This document shows, piece by piece, positions 25,302 through 33,539 of a stretch of 64,000 nucleotides of DNA. Both the position numbers and the translations under genes were made by a program. Location: positions 124,001-188,000 of the forward strand of contig NZ_PEBH01000006.1 in assembly GCF_008698235.1 (NCBI RefSeq), read 5' to 3'. A model generated the notes under the pieces. It was not told the DNA's origin, made no database searches, and was given only the letters and a program-made list of their open reading frames with translations. Every line of letters begins with the position of its first letter. Position 1 is the first letter of the stretch. The DNA comes from Bifidobacterium rousetti (GTDB lineage Bacteria; Actinomycetota; Actinomycetes; Actinomycetales; Bifidobacteriaceae).

Positions 25302-25480
25302 CCACCGTCACCGTACGCTGAGGTGGCCTAAGCGTACGTCGCCAGTGGCCATACCGGCCGAATCACCCGCATTCGTACGCCGCCGCGCCGCAGGCGTACG
25401 AATATGGGTGATTCCATCGGCCAGACCCCGTTCCCCGTACACCACCCCCCACTCAGCGTACGCAAATGGGGACCTGCCCT
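25302..25480. repeat. CGTACG-boxed repeat, copy 3 (right flank of ATPase gene)
   Basis: Direct repeat of 23850-24027, beginning CCACCGTCACCGTACGCTGA 25 bases after the ATPase stop and ending beside the stop of the NADP reductase gene. Differences are scattered substitutions and small indels, so the two copies are not freshly duplicated. Confidence 0.9.
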
Positions 25481-25494
25481 GTTCTATCCGCGAG

Positions 25495-26532
25495 TCACTC
25501 GTGCAGTGGCTGCTTGCGGTCGGGGTAGAGCTGTTCGGCCAGGTGGTTGACGGCGCGCGGCACCTCGCCGAAGCCGGCGGAGATGAGCTTGACCTTGCCC
25601 GGGTAGGTGACCGCGTCGCCGACACCGTAGATGCCGGGGACCTCGGTCTCCAGATACTCGTTGACCTCCAGATCGCCGCGCTTGACCGGCAGACCCCATT
25701 CCTTGAGCAGGTGGTTGTCGGAGGTGAAGCCGTAGTTGACGAGCAACGCGTCCACGTCGAGATCGAGCGTCTCGTCGCTTTTGATCTTGGCGAGTTCGAT
25801 GTGCAGGCCGTCGCCGTCGGGCACGCCGGTCACGGAGGTGAACTTGTACGGCGTGAGGATCGCGACGGTCGACTCCTTCAGTCGTGCGACGCTCGACTCG
25901 AGCGCGCGGAAGTTGTCGCGGCGATGGATGAGCACGACCTTGCCGGCGATGCGTTCCAGCTCGAGCGCCCAGTCGATAGCCGCGTCGCCGCCGCCCGCCA
26001 CGGCGACGGTCTTGCCGGCGAAATCGGCCAGATGTCTGACGAAGTAGAACACCTTGCGTCCGTCGAGCTGTTCCCGGTCGTAGTCGATGGCGAGTGGACG
26101 CGGCGTGAACGCGCCGGAGCCGATCGCCACGATCACCGATCGCGTGTGGATCTCGCGGGCGGACGTGGTCAGCGTGAACGTACCGTCGGAGAGCTGCTCG
26201 AGGCCACGCACCTCCTCGTTCGTATGCACGGTGATGCGCTCGGGGAACGTATCGATCTGTCTCTTCAGGTTGGCGACGAGTTCGGCGCCGGTACCGGAGA
26301 CGAATCCTGCGATGTCATGGATCGGCTTCTCCGGGTACAGGGCCGCGACCTGCCCGCCGAGTTCGGGCAGGCTGTCGACGAGCGTGACGTCGAGGTTGCG
26401 CATGGCCGAGTAGAACGCGGCGAACATGCCGACCGGTCCGCCGCCGATCACGATGACGTCCGTGATGGCGGGCCCGGCCGCCCCGACCTCGGCGTTCTCG
26501 GGCGTCGTCTCGACAGTGGTTGCTTCGCTCAT
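25495..26532 (-). CDS. ferredoxin/flavodoxin-NADP reductase (TrxB-like, YumC type)
   Basis: A 345-residue FAD enzyme: VIVIGGGPVGMFAAFYSAMRNLDVTLVD near residue 26, LGGQVAALYPEKPIHDIAGF, ATG-like VIVAIGSGAFTPRP, the NADPH site VAVAGGGDAAIDWALEL with HRRDNFRA, and GIYGVGDAVTYPGKVKLI. It lacks the CxxC redox pair of thioredoxin reductase, which marks it as the type-2 ferredoxin-NADP reductase. GGGGGAAA precedes ATG 26532. Divergent from the sulfite reductase operon at 26869, it should reduce the flavodoxin at 28491 and so pass electrons from NADPH to sulfite reductase. Confidence 0.9.
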   Translation of the reverse strand: MSEATTVETTPENAEVGAAGPAITDVIVIGGGPVGMFAAFYSAMRNLDVTLVDSLPELGGQVAALYPEKPIHDIAGFVSGTGAELVANLKRQIDTFPERITVHTNEEVRGLEQLSDGTFTLTTSAREIHTRSVIVAIGSGAFTPRPLAIDYDREQLDGRKVFYFVRHLADFAGKTVAVAGGGDAAIDWALELERIAGKVVLIHRRDNFRALESSVARLKESTVAILTPYKFTSVTGVPDGDGLHIELAKIKSDETLDLDVDALLVNYGFTSDNHLLKEWGLPVKRGDLEVNEYLETEVPGIYGVGDAVTYPGKVKLISAGFGEVPRAVNHLAEQLYPDRKQPLHE

Positions 26533-26868
26533 GTGATTTCCCCCAAATGAATAATGAAACCGGCTCGGCCCCGATGACCGGCCGTCGGATCATATAGGCG
26601 TCAGTATACGAATCGACGCCGGCGACACGAAGCATGGCCGCAACCCGCAAAACGGCGGAATCGCAACGATTGATAACGGACGACAACTAGAACCATCAAC
26701 GAGTCCCGGAGCCCCGTGTTTCACGTGAAACGCATGGAGAAACGGCGGAATCGCAACGATTTCAAGCCGTCTCAGGTCTCCGGAAACCCCGGAATCCCGT
26801 TTTGACACGGAAACTCCTCGTTTGTAGGCTCCCACTCAACAGGGGTTCATACGACATTGGGGGCAACG
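26533..26868. other. divergent promoter region with repeated AAACGGCGGAAT words
   Basis: No gene is seen. AAACGGCGGAATCGCAACGA occurs twice (about 26648 and 26741), the second followed by TTTCAAGCCGTCT so that it can form a hairpin. The same AAACGGCGGAAT core follows terminators at 52238, 56358 and 56594, and the centre of the four-box repeat at 8383 resembles it. The promoters for the NADP reductase and for sulfite reductase must lie here. Confidence 0.6.
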
Positions 26869-28494
26869 ATGAGCTATATCGCCACATGGGCGGACCAGAA
26901 GCTCAACGGCAACGAGATCGCCAAGCTCAAGGAGGACGGCCTTGACGTGTTCAAGGACCTCCCCGAGCTGGTGAAGAAGCCGTTCTCGGAAATCGATCCG
27001 AGCTATTTCATGTACTTCAAGTACGCGGGACTGACGGTGCAGAAGCCGCAGACCGAGGGGTACTTCATGATGCGCATCAAGATCCCGGGCGGACGCGTCA
27101 CGGTCAAGCAGGCCGATCACATCGCCTGGATCGGGGAGACGTACGGTCACGGCATCATCGACCTGACCACGCGTCAGGCGGTGCAATACCACTGGATCCC
27201 GTTCGCGGAGCTCGTCGATATTTTCGCCGGCATCACGAACGTGGGACTGACGACGGTGGGCGCCGAGGGCGACATCACCCGCAACATCGTCGACAACACG
27301 CTTTCCGGCATCGACCCGGACGAGCTGTTCGACACGCGTCAGACCGTGATGGACGTCTATCACCGCTTCCAGGGCAACTACGACTACTCAAACCTGCCGC
27401 GCAAGTTCAAGATCTCGATCAGCAGCAACGTGTACAACTCGGCCGACGCGCAGATCAACGACGTGGCGTTCGTCCCCGCCACCAAGCGCATCGGACGCCA
27501 CACCGTCAAGGGGTTCAACGTGCTGGTCGGCGGCGGCCTCGGCATGAAGCCGTACCTCGCGCAGCAGCTCAACATCTTCGTCACCCCCGATCGCGTGGCC
27601 GACGTGGCCGAGGTGATCTGTCAGGTCTACCGCGACTACGGCTACCGCCGCAGCCGCTCCAAGGCCCGACTGAAGTTCCTCGTGGCCGACTGGGGCGCCG
27701 AGCAGTTCGAGGACAAGGTGCGCGAGTCCCTGCCCGACCTGCAGACCAAGGGCCGCAGCAGGATCAAGGGCTGGAACAGCGGCAACGCGCTCGGCGTGCA
27801 TCGCCAGAAGCAGGACGGCTACTACTACGTAGGCGTCTCCGTGCCGTCCGGCCGCATCACCGCGGACGACTTCCGCGCGCTGACCGACGTGGCCCGCAAC
27901 TATGGACGCGACGAGATCCGCTTCGACCACTGCCAGAACCTGATCATCCCGTGGATTCCGGAGGACAAGCTCGCCGAGGTCGAGGCGCTGCCGATCTTCG
28001 AGCGCTTCTCGATCCACCCGCATCTGCTGGCCGACTACGGCAACACCTGCACGGGCGCCGAATACTGCAATCTGGCGAACGCGCACACGAAGACCGTGTT
28101 CAAGCCGCTGATCGAGGACCTCGACAAGCGCTTCGCGTTCGACACCCCCATCGCCGTGACGATGACCGGCTGCGGCAGCAACTGCGCCCACCGTTCCATC
28201 GCCGACATCGGCATCGAGGGCGTGCACGCGCGCACCCCCGACCGTCAGCATGTGGAGGGCTACAAGCTCTCCGTAGGTGGCAGCCTCCTCGGTGAGGGCC
28301 ACTTCAACGAGCCGCTCAAGGGAGTGTTCTCCAAGGAACAGCTCGCCGACGCGGTCGCGTCGATCCTGACCGACTATCAGGACAACCACGTGGGAACCGA
28401 AACGTTCTATGACTACTACAACCGTCAGGGAACCGATCATTTCCAGGAAACCCTCAACCAATTCATCGAAACCCTACCGGAGGTACTGAAGTGA
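26869..28494 (+). CDS. ferredoxin/flavodoxin-dependent sulfite (nitrite) reductase, siroheme [4Fe-4S]
   Basis: A 541-residue one-chain reductase with two repeated ferrite-reductase lobes. The siroheme-iron-sulfur ligands are Cys394 and Cys400 (NTCTGAEYCNLANAHTKT) and Cys435 and Cys439 (TGCGSNCAHRSIADIG). DLTTRQAVQYHWI and FRFDHCQNLIIPW-like blocks line the substrate pocket. ATG 26869 is chosen because GGGGG lies five bases upstream. The context (siroheme genes, flavodoxin, NADP reductase, YeiH exporter) argues for assimilatory sulfite reduction to sulfide; nitrite reduction is possible because the two activities cannot be separated by sequence alone. Its stop overlaps the flavodoxin start. 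Confidence 0.9.
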   Translation: MSYIATWADQKLNGNEIAKLKEDGLDVFKDLPELVKKPFSEIDPSYFMYFKYAGLTVQKPQTEGYFMMRIKIPGGRVTVKQADHIAWIGETYGHGIIDLTTRQAVQYHWIPFAELVDIFAGITNVGLTTVGAEGDITRNIVDNTLSGIDPDELFDTRQTVMDVYHRFQGNYDYSNLPRKFKISISSNVYNSADAQINDVAFVPATKRIGRHTVKGFNVLVGGGLGMKPYLAQQLNIFVTPDRVADVAEVICQVYRDYGYRRSRSKARLKFLVADWGAEQFEDKVRESLPDLQTKGRSRIKGWNSGNALGVHRQKQDGYYYVGVSVPSGRITADDFRALTDVARNYGRDEIRFDHCQNLIIPWIPEDKLAEVEALPIFERFSIHPHLLADYGNTCTGAEYCNLANAHTKTVFKPLIEDLDKRFAFDTPIAVTMTGCGSNCAHRSIADIGIEGVHARTPDRQHVEGYKLSVGGSLLGEGHFNEPLKGVFSKEQLADAVASILTDYQDNHVGTETFYDYYNRQGTDHFQETLNQFIETLPEVLK

Positions 28495-28931
28495 GCACCA
28501 AGATCATCTACACCAGCGCGACTGGCAACACCAAGGAAGCCGTCGAGATCCTGCAGGAGGCGTTGGAGGATCTCTGCCAGGACGTCGAGGTCATCGACGC
28601 GGAGGACGGCGTGGAGGTCGACGAGTTCTTCGACGGCGCCGACAACTACGTCATCGCCAGCTGGTCCGACGGCGCGAACGGCGAGGTGCCCGGCGGCATC
28701 GTCGACTTCTACGATGATCTGGACGGCGCCGACCTGGCCGGCAAGAAGGTCGCGGTCATCGGCACCGGAGACACCAGCTACCCGCACTTCTGCGCGGCGG
28801 TCGACTTCTTCGAGAAGCTCGTCACCGACGACGGCGCGGAACTGGCCGCCCCGAGCGTCAAGATCGAGCTGGCCCCGGACGACGACGCGATCGCGCGCCT
28901 GAAGGATCTGGCGAAGACCCTCGCCGCCTGA
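28491..28931 (+). CDS. flavodoxin
   Basis: A 146-residue FMN electron carrier: the phosphate loop TSATGNTKEAVEIL at residues 8-21, the DNYVIASWSDGANGEVPGGIVDFYDDL loop, and AVIGTGDTSYPHFCAAVDFFEKLV are classic flavodoxin features. It starts with GTG 28491, overlapping the sulfite reductase stop (GTGA), so the two are translated together. This strongly suggests it is the direct electron donor to that enzyme, replacing ferredoxin. Confidence 0.9.
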   Translation: MSTKIIYTSATGNTKEAVEILQEALEDLCQDVEVIDAEDGVEVDEFFDGADNYVIASWSDGANGEVPGGIVDFYDDLDGADLAGKKVAVIGTGDTSYPHFCAAVDFFEKLVTDDGAELAAPSVKIELAPDDDAIARLKDLAKTLAA

Positions 28932-28992
28932 GCAATCACAGCGCAATCACAGCGCAATCACACTGAACCACACCAAAGGAAGCACCGACACC

Positions 28993-29712
28993 ATGACCAC
29001 AGGCTATCTCTACGTGCTGCACGGCCGCCGCGGCAAGATCCCCGAGTCGAACCTCGAACTGCTCGCCGGGTTCATCGCTGACGAGGGCCAGCTCGGCCGC
29101 ATCTCGTTCCTCGAGGGCGACGAGCAGACCCTGGAGGACGGTATCACCGACCTGCAGTCGCAGCCCGGAGTCGACCATCTGGTCATCGTGCCGGTGCTCC
29201 TGTATTCGGCCACGCACATGCGCTGGGACATCCCGGAGCGATCGGCCAAGGTGCTCGATCCGGCGATCAAGGTCACGGTGACCGAGCCGCTGGCCGAGAC
29301 GGAAGCGGTCGAACGCCATCTGGAACGCACGCTCGGCGCAGCCGTGCAGGCGTTCCCGAACCGCCGCGTGCTGCTCATCGCACACGGCACACCGCACTTC
29401 CCTGAGCCGTTCGAGCAGTTGCAGGCGCTCGCCGCGCGCGTAGGGAAGGCGATCGGCGTCGAGATCGTGCCCACGAATCATGTGGGCCACCCGAAGATCG
29501 AGGAGACGCTGGTGGACGAGCACGGCCCGTTCATCGTCGAGCGCCTGTTCCTGACGGACGGGCGTCTCGCCGCCAAGATGAAGGCGCGCGTCCAGGCGAT
29601 TGAATCAGGCGATGTCTTCCTGCCCACGCTGGAGGACGACCCGGTCATCATCAACGCAATCCGCGAACGGCTTGTCCAAAGAACACAAGCGGCGATAGAA
29701 TTGCCTCACTAG
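28993..29712 (+). CDS. sirB: sirohydrochlorin chelatase (CbiX/SirB type)
   Basis: A 239-residue two-lobe chelatase. The first lobe starts YLYVLHGRRGKIPESN with the metal-binding His10 and contains DHLVIVPVLLYSATHMRWDIPE; the second has LLIAHGTPHFPEPFEQ. It would insert Fe2+ into sirohydrochlorin to complete siroheme for the reductase two genes upstream. AAAGGAAGCACC precedes ATG 28993, 61 bases after the flavodoxin stop, in a region with short tandem CAATCACAGCG words. A cobalt chelatase role is less likely since no cobalamin genes are present. Confidence 0.87.
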   Translation: MTTGYLYVLHGRRGKIPESNLELLAGFIADEGQLGRISFLEGDEQTLEDGITDLQSQPGVDHLVIVPVLLYSATHMRWDIPERSAKVLDPAIKVTVTEPLAETEAVERHLERTLGAAVQAFPNRRVLLIAHGTPHFPEPFEQLQALAARVGKAIGVEIVPTNHVGHPKIEETLVDEHGPFIVERLFLTDGRLAAKMKARVQAIESGDVFLPTLEDDPVIINAIRERLVQRTQAAIELPH

Positions 29713-29747
29713 GCAGCAATGGAGAAGTATTAGGGAAGTAGTCGAAT

Positions 29748-30224
29748 ATGTACGAAGACGTGGACTTCCTACAACAATCAAGTCAATATTATTTCATTGA
29801 TTACATACCATACGATACCAATGATCCATCCTTCCTAGAGCTGGAAGAATATTTTGAGAATACATATATTGGCTTATTCGCGGAAAAGATTTCTCGCATA
29901 CTGCTCAAAATAATGTACTACAAATCTTGCCAAGTCTATTTGACAAGGCCTGAAAATCCTACGGCAGATTACGAATACGATAAGGACATAAGATCTTATC
30001 CACCACAAAAAATGGATTCAGTCATCAAAAAAGTCATCATTGATGATTTCGCATCACTTCAAGTGATGCTCGATTCACCACGAGTACTCATCAGTGTCTG
30101 CGGCGGTTTCTCCGTAACGATTTACGGCCTCAAGAAAGAAATGGACCTATTTAAGGTATGCAATCAGTTGGCAATCCAAGAAGGCCTTTTCCTCAAATAT
30201 GGCACTGACAGCAATACGAAATAG
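29748..30224 (+). CDS. low-GC unknown protein (158 residues)
   Basis: Rich in Tyr, Asp, Glu, Ile and Lys (MYEDVDFLQQSSQYYFIDYIPY..., EYDKDIRSYPPQKMD, VIIDDFASLQVMLDS, VSVCGGFSVTIYGL-like end). GC is near 40 % against about 65 % around it, and AT-ending codons dominate, so it was acquired recently. The weak site AGGGAAG lies about ten bases before the ATG. No family recognised. Size, acidity and composition resemble immunity proteins of polymorphic-toxin systems, but no toxin gene is adjacent. Confidence 0.7.
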   Translation: MYEDVDFLQQSSQYYFIDYIPYDTNDPSFLELEEYFENTYIGLFAEKISRILLKIMYYKSCQVYLTRPENPTADYEYDKDIRSYPPQKMDSVIKKVIIDDFASLQVMLDSPRVLISVCGGFSVTIYGLKKEMDLFKVCNQLAIQEGLFLKYGTDSNTK

Positions 30225-30281
30225 GCCTTCGTCCGCCCACAGGCAGTAAGCCGACACGCTTCCGCCCGCACTTCGGCGCGT

Positions 30282-31013
30282 TCAGCCCATCCGTACGATG
30301 CGCGCGCCGAGCGCCTCGACGATGTCGTGGTGGTGGGTGGAGATGAGGACCGTCTTGCCGGCCTCGACGTAGGCCTTGAGGACGCGGACGACCAGCGCGG
30401 TGTTCTCCGTGTCAAGCCCGTCGGTCGGCTCGTCGAGCACCATGAGATCGGGGTTCATCGACATCACGCAGGCGACGGCGACGCGCTTCTTCTCCCCGCC
30501 GGACAGGCGGTAGGGTGCGCGGTCGACGAATCGTTCCAAGTCGAACAGTCTGACGATGTCCGCGACGCGGCGCTCGACCTCCGCATCCGGCAGGCCCATC
30601 TGCATGGGGCCGAACGCGATCTCCTCCCCCACCGACGGGCAGAACAGCTGCGTGTCGGAGTTCTGGAACACGAAGCCGATGCGCTGATGCAGCGCCTTGG
30701 CGAACCGGCTGTTGCGGCGTTCGACCTCGGCGCGCGTGACAAGCGTGCCACCGAAGCGGTATTCGCCGGAGTCGGGGAATTCGAGCGCGTTGATGATGCG
30801 CATCACCGTGGTCTTGCCGATGCCGTTGGGCCCGAGCAGCGCGACGCATTCGCCGCGATTGACCGTCAGGTTGAAGTCGTCGAGGACGGCGTGACAGCCG
30901 GTTTCGGCGCCTGTGTCGGCGCCCATACCGACGGCCGCATCGCCCGCATCCGCATCACGATATGCGAAGCCGATGTGCGCCAACTCAACCAACGGATCCC
31001 CGTCAAACATCAT
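30282..31013 (-). CDS. nikO: nickel/cobalt ECF-type ABC transporter ATPase
   Basis: A 243-residue ATPase: Walker A LLGPNGIGKTT, Q-loop FVFQNSDTQLFCPSVGEEIAFGP (the ECF/CbiO hallmark), signature RLSGGEKKRVAVA, Walker B LMVLDEPTDGLD, and switch His in LISTHHHDIVEALG. Residues about 20-40 carry an extra Ala/Gly/Asp-rich insertion. Two adjacent ATGs follow GGAGGA so closely that the second (31010) may be used. Last gene of the nikMN-Q-O operon; placed beside urease, nickel is the expected cargo. Confidence 0.9.
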   Translation of the reverse strand: MMFDGDPLVELAHIGFAYRDADAGDAAVGMGADTGAETGCHAVLDDFNLTVNRGECVALLGPNGIGKTTVMRIINALEFPDSGEYRFGGTLVTRAEVERRNSRFAKALHQRIGFVFQNSDTQLFCPSVGEEIAFGPMQMGLPDAEVERRVADIVRLFDLERFVDRAPYRLSGGEKKRVAVACVMSMNPDLMVLDEPTDGLDTENTALVVRVLKAYVEAGKTVLISTHHHDIVEALGARIVRMG

Positions 31014-31058
31014 TCCTCCAATTCGGCGTTCCGCGTTTACACTACTTCCACTCTTTCA

Positions 31059-31111
31059 CTCCCCCAGTCAGCTTCGCTGACAGCCTCCTCGTCTGAGGGG
31101 GCCAAGGGAGC
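31059..31111. repeat. REP-like repeat in the nik operon
   Basis: CTCCCCCAGTCAGCTTCGCT, GACAGCCTCCTCGTCTGAGG, GGGCCAAGG: nearly the same as 19557-19605. It lies between nikQ and nikO and could reduce expression of the last gene relative to the others. Confidence 0.75.
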
Positions 31112-31203
31112 GTGCCCCCTGCTCGCCGTCGATCGTGACAACGCCCCTCATCTGAGGCCAAATACGCGTGCTCCAGTCCGGCCGACAGAGGAGTAAGGCA
31201 TGC

Positions 31204-32046
31204 CTACCCGCAGTAGACGGCGAACGCGATCATCGCCGCGATGACGAGTACGTAGACCGCGTTGGGCACGGTGACGAGCCGGTCGCGGCGCACGCGGTAT
31301 CGCCCGTCGAATCCACGACAGGTCATCGCCTCGGCCATCTGCCTCGCCTGCGTGTTGGCGCGCAGGAACAGCGCACCCATCACACGGCCAGCGGACATGA
31401 GCTTGTGCGAGTCACAGCCGACACTACGTAATCTCAGCGCGTCGAGCAGGGAGACCATCGACCGGCCGAGGATGTCGATGAACTGCACGGTCACGTCGCA
31501 CACATAGATCACCGAATCGGGGCAACCGACGCCCTTGAGCCCGGCGATCAGACGATTCCACGGCACCGTGCGGGCGAGCGCGATCACCAGCGACACGGCG
31601 ACGAACGCCTTGACGACGAGGCGCACGGGCGCGCTGTACTGGCCGATGAGCACGCTCGGCGCGGACAGGACGAAGCTCAACACGCACACCGCGAGCGTGG
31701 GTTTGACGATCGCGACGATCATGCGTGCGGGGCGCATCGCCAGCATGACGAGCACGACGGCGAGCATCACGTACGCGAACAGCATGTTGCGCGTCGCGTT
31801 AACGCACACGATCGCGGCCGGCACGCCGATGATGCGCAGCGACGGCGAGACCGCGCACAGCGCCCGGTCGACCGGGCTGTGCGTGACCGGCAGCGGGGCG
31901 CCGACCTGTTCCAGCATCCCGCCGAGATGCGCGAGGTTGTGTTCGATGAACGACGAGCGGTCATCGACCGGCTCGTACCGCTCCGACTTCCCCAGCCACG
32001 CAGGGAGCGCACCCATCTCACCGACGCCGGTCATCGCGCCCCGCAT
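31204..32046 (-). CDS. nikQ: nickel/cobalt ECF transporter T component
   Basis: A 280-residue CbiQ/NikQ-type transmembrane coupling protein with five or six hydrophobic helices. The cytoplasmic coupling motifs that meet the ATPase are visible as ALRLRSVG and MAEAMTCRGFDGRYR (A-R-G-type signatures). The N terminus (LPAWLGKSERYEPVDDRSSFIEHNLAHLGGMLE) is longer than usual. It starts 21 bases after the nikMN stop and is translated in the same operon. It transmits ATP-driven movement from NikO to NikM. Confidence 0.86.
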   Translation of the reverse strand: MRGAMTGVGEMGALPAWLGKSERYEPVDDRSSFIEHNLAHLGGMLEQVGAPLPVTHSPVDRALCAVSPSLRIIGVPAAIVCVNATRNMLFAYVMLAVVLVMLAMRPARMIVAIVKPTLAVCVLSFVLSAPSVLIGQYSAPVRLVVKAFVAVSLVIALARTVPWNRLIAGLKGVGCPDSVIYVCDVTVQFIDILGRSMVSLLDALRLRSVGCDSHKLMSAGRVMGALFLRANTQARQMAEAMTCRGFDGRYRVRRDRLVTVPNAVYVLVIAAMIAFAVYCG

Positions 32047-32067
32047 ATTCTCCCGTCATCCGCCGTA

Positions 32068-33117
32068 TCACGCCGTTTTCGCGGTCCGATGGTCACGCAC
32101 CACGAGCGCGAGCAGACGGAAGACGATGACCATGACGGCGATGCCGATCACGGCGGACAGGATGTAGCCGGCAATGTCCGGCAGGCCGGCGAGCGAGTAG
32201 TCGGGCAACAGGGCGTTCCACGTGAAACCATGCGCGATGTACTGGGGCACGTAATCGAGCCCGGTCGCGGCCATGAAGTCCTCGGCGCCCCACTCGCCCC
32301 ATGCGTCGCCGGTGGCGATCAGTCCCAGCGGGGAGAGCAACGCGACGACGCCGAGGGCGATCCACGCGGAACGTCGCAGACCGGAATGCGCGGCGGCCTC
32401 ACCGGCCACCGACGCACCCGAACCGGACTCGCCAGCCGTCACACGTGCGTTGGCCTCGATGATCTCCGGCGCGGTGCGGCGCACGAACTCGACGACGACC
32501 ACCGTCACCAGGCCTTCGACCACGCCTGCGACCGCGAGATGCGGGATGAGCATCGCGGGAACCGTCACGGCGAAGGAGAAGGGGAAGTAGAGCGCCTGAC
32601 CGGCGGCGTCGCGGAACAGGAGCGGCTGCACGCCGAGTTCGAGTGCGACGCACAGCGCGGCGAGCGTGATGCCGATGTAGCCGGCGATGAACTCGGCCAC
32701 GCGTTCCCTCCAGCCGTCGGGCAGAACCTTGCGCAGTCCGACGTACAGGCCGTAGGCGACGAACGGCAGGACGAACGCCATGTTGAAGCAGTTGGCGCCG
32801 AGCGTGATGAGCCCGCCGTCGCCGAACAGCAGTGCCTGCAGCAACAGGGCGACCGACACGGCGACCGTCGCGTACTGGGGTCCGAGCAGCAGGGCGATCA
32901 GCGCGCCGCCGACGCCATGCGCGGTGGTGCCGCCGGGGGTCGGCACGTTGAACATCATGATGAGGAACGAGAACGCGGCGCCCGCACCGAGGTACGCCAT
33001 CTTCTCCGGGGTGCTGTTGCGGATCACGTAACGGAAGCACAGCACCCAGATCGGGATCATGATCACCCAGAACACCGCACCGGTGGACGGCGAGATGAAG
33101 TTGTCGGGAATGTGCAT
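32068..33117 (-). CDS. nikM: nickel/cobalt ECF transporter S component, NikM fused to NikN/PDGLE domain
   Basis: A 349-residue membrane protein. The first ~225 residues are CbiM/NikM (MHIPDNFISPSTGAVFWVI, PTPGGTTAHGVGGALIALLLGP, LLLQALLFGDGGLITLGANCFNMAF); after a Gly/Ser/Ala linker a C-terminal part (SAWIALGVVALLSPLGLIATGDAWGEWG, with a final helix) corresponds to the PDGLE/NikN partner, so the two are fused. NikM binds nickel with its free N-terminal Met-His, so the start must be the ATG of MHIPD at 33117. An upstream in-frame ATG at 33150 has a better ribosome site (AGAGAGAGG) but would bury that motif. Confidence 0.88.
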   Translation of the reverse strand: MHIPDNFISPSTGAVFWVIMIPIWVLCFRYVIRNSTPEKMAYLGAGAAFSFLIMMFNVPTPGGTTAHGVGGALIALLLGPQYATVAVSVALLLQALLFGDGGLITLGANCFNMAFVLPFVAYGLYVGLRKVLPDGWRERVAEFIAGYIGITLAALCVALELGVQPLLFRDAAGQALYFPFSFAVTVPAMLIPHLAVAGVVEGLVTVVVVEFVRRTAPEIIEANARVTAGESGSGASVAGEAAAHSGLRRSAWIALGVVALLSPLGLIATGDAWGEWGAEDFMAATGLDYVPQYIAHGFTWNALLPDYSLAGLPDIAGYILSAVIGIAVMVIVFRLLALVVRDHRTAKTA

Positions 33118-33247
33118 CGCCAACGTGACGGATTGCGGGTCGTATAACATGCCAGCCTCTCTCTTGTCCATATCGTGGACATCGCCGATGGGGGACGCCA
33201 CCGCACGGCCGGGAAGGCATCCGGCCTTGCGTCGTTGGAAACGTAAT

Positions 33248-33306
33248 ATCACATGCGTGATGCGTCATGTAAACGACAACCCCACACAGGTTGCAAACAT
33301 TGGCAA
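33248..33306. promoter_or_regulatory. inverted repeats in the nik / ure divergent region
   Basis: ACATG (33251) and CATGT (33266) form an inverted repeat with a 10-base spacer, nested with ATCACATGCGTGAT (33248-33261). TTGCAAACATTGGCAA (33291-33306) is a further dyad. They lie between nikM (minus) and ureE (plus) and are candidate sites for a nickel- or nitrogen-responsive regulator. No match to the classical NikR consensus. Confidence 0.4.
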
Positions 33307-33539
33307 CACGCCGATTACAAGCGTTTCACAGTCACGCCAAAATCGCGATTCACCGTACTTTTCCCGAAGGTTTTTCCGGGTTCCCCATCATGCGCTCGTT
33401 ACATAACGACGCATCGAGGCCCCTAGACTGAGTGTCCGAACAGCGGACGCCCGGCATGACGATCACGGCAACGTGAGCCCACAGAGCATCTCGTCACACC
33501 GCGCGAACCGCACCACGGCACTCGCGATAAGGAGGGCGG

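Noticed and set aside
26857..26868. TTG 26857 as start of sulfite reductase
   Set aside because: It overlaps the GGGGG ribosome site that serves ATG 26869; similarity to the family needs no extension.
28993..29712. Cobalt chelatase (CbiX) for cobalamin
   Set aside because: No other cobalamin gene is in the window, while siroheme synthesis and a siroheme enzyme are adjacent.
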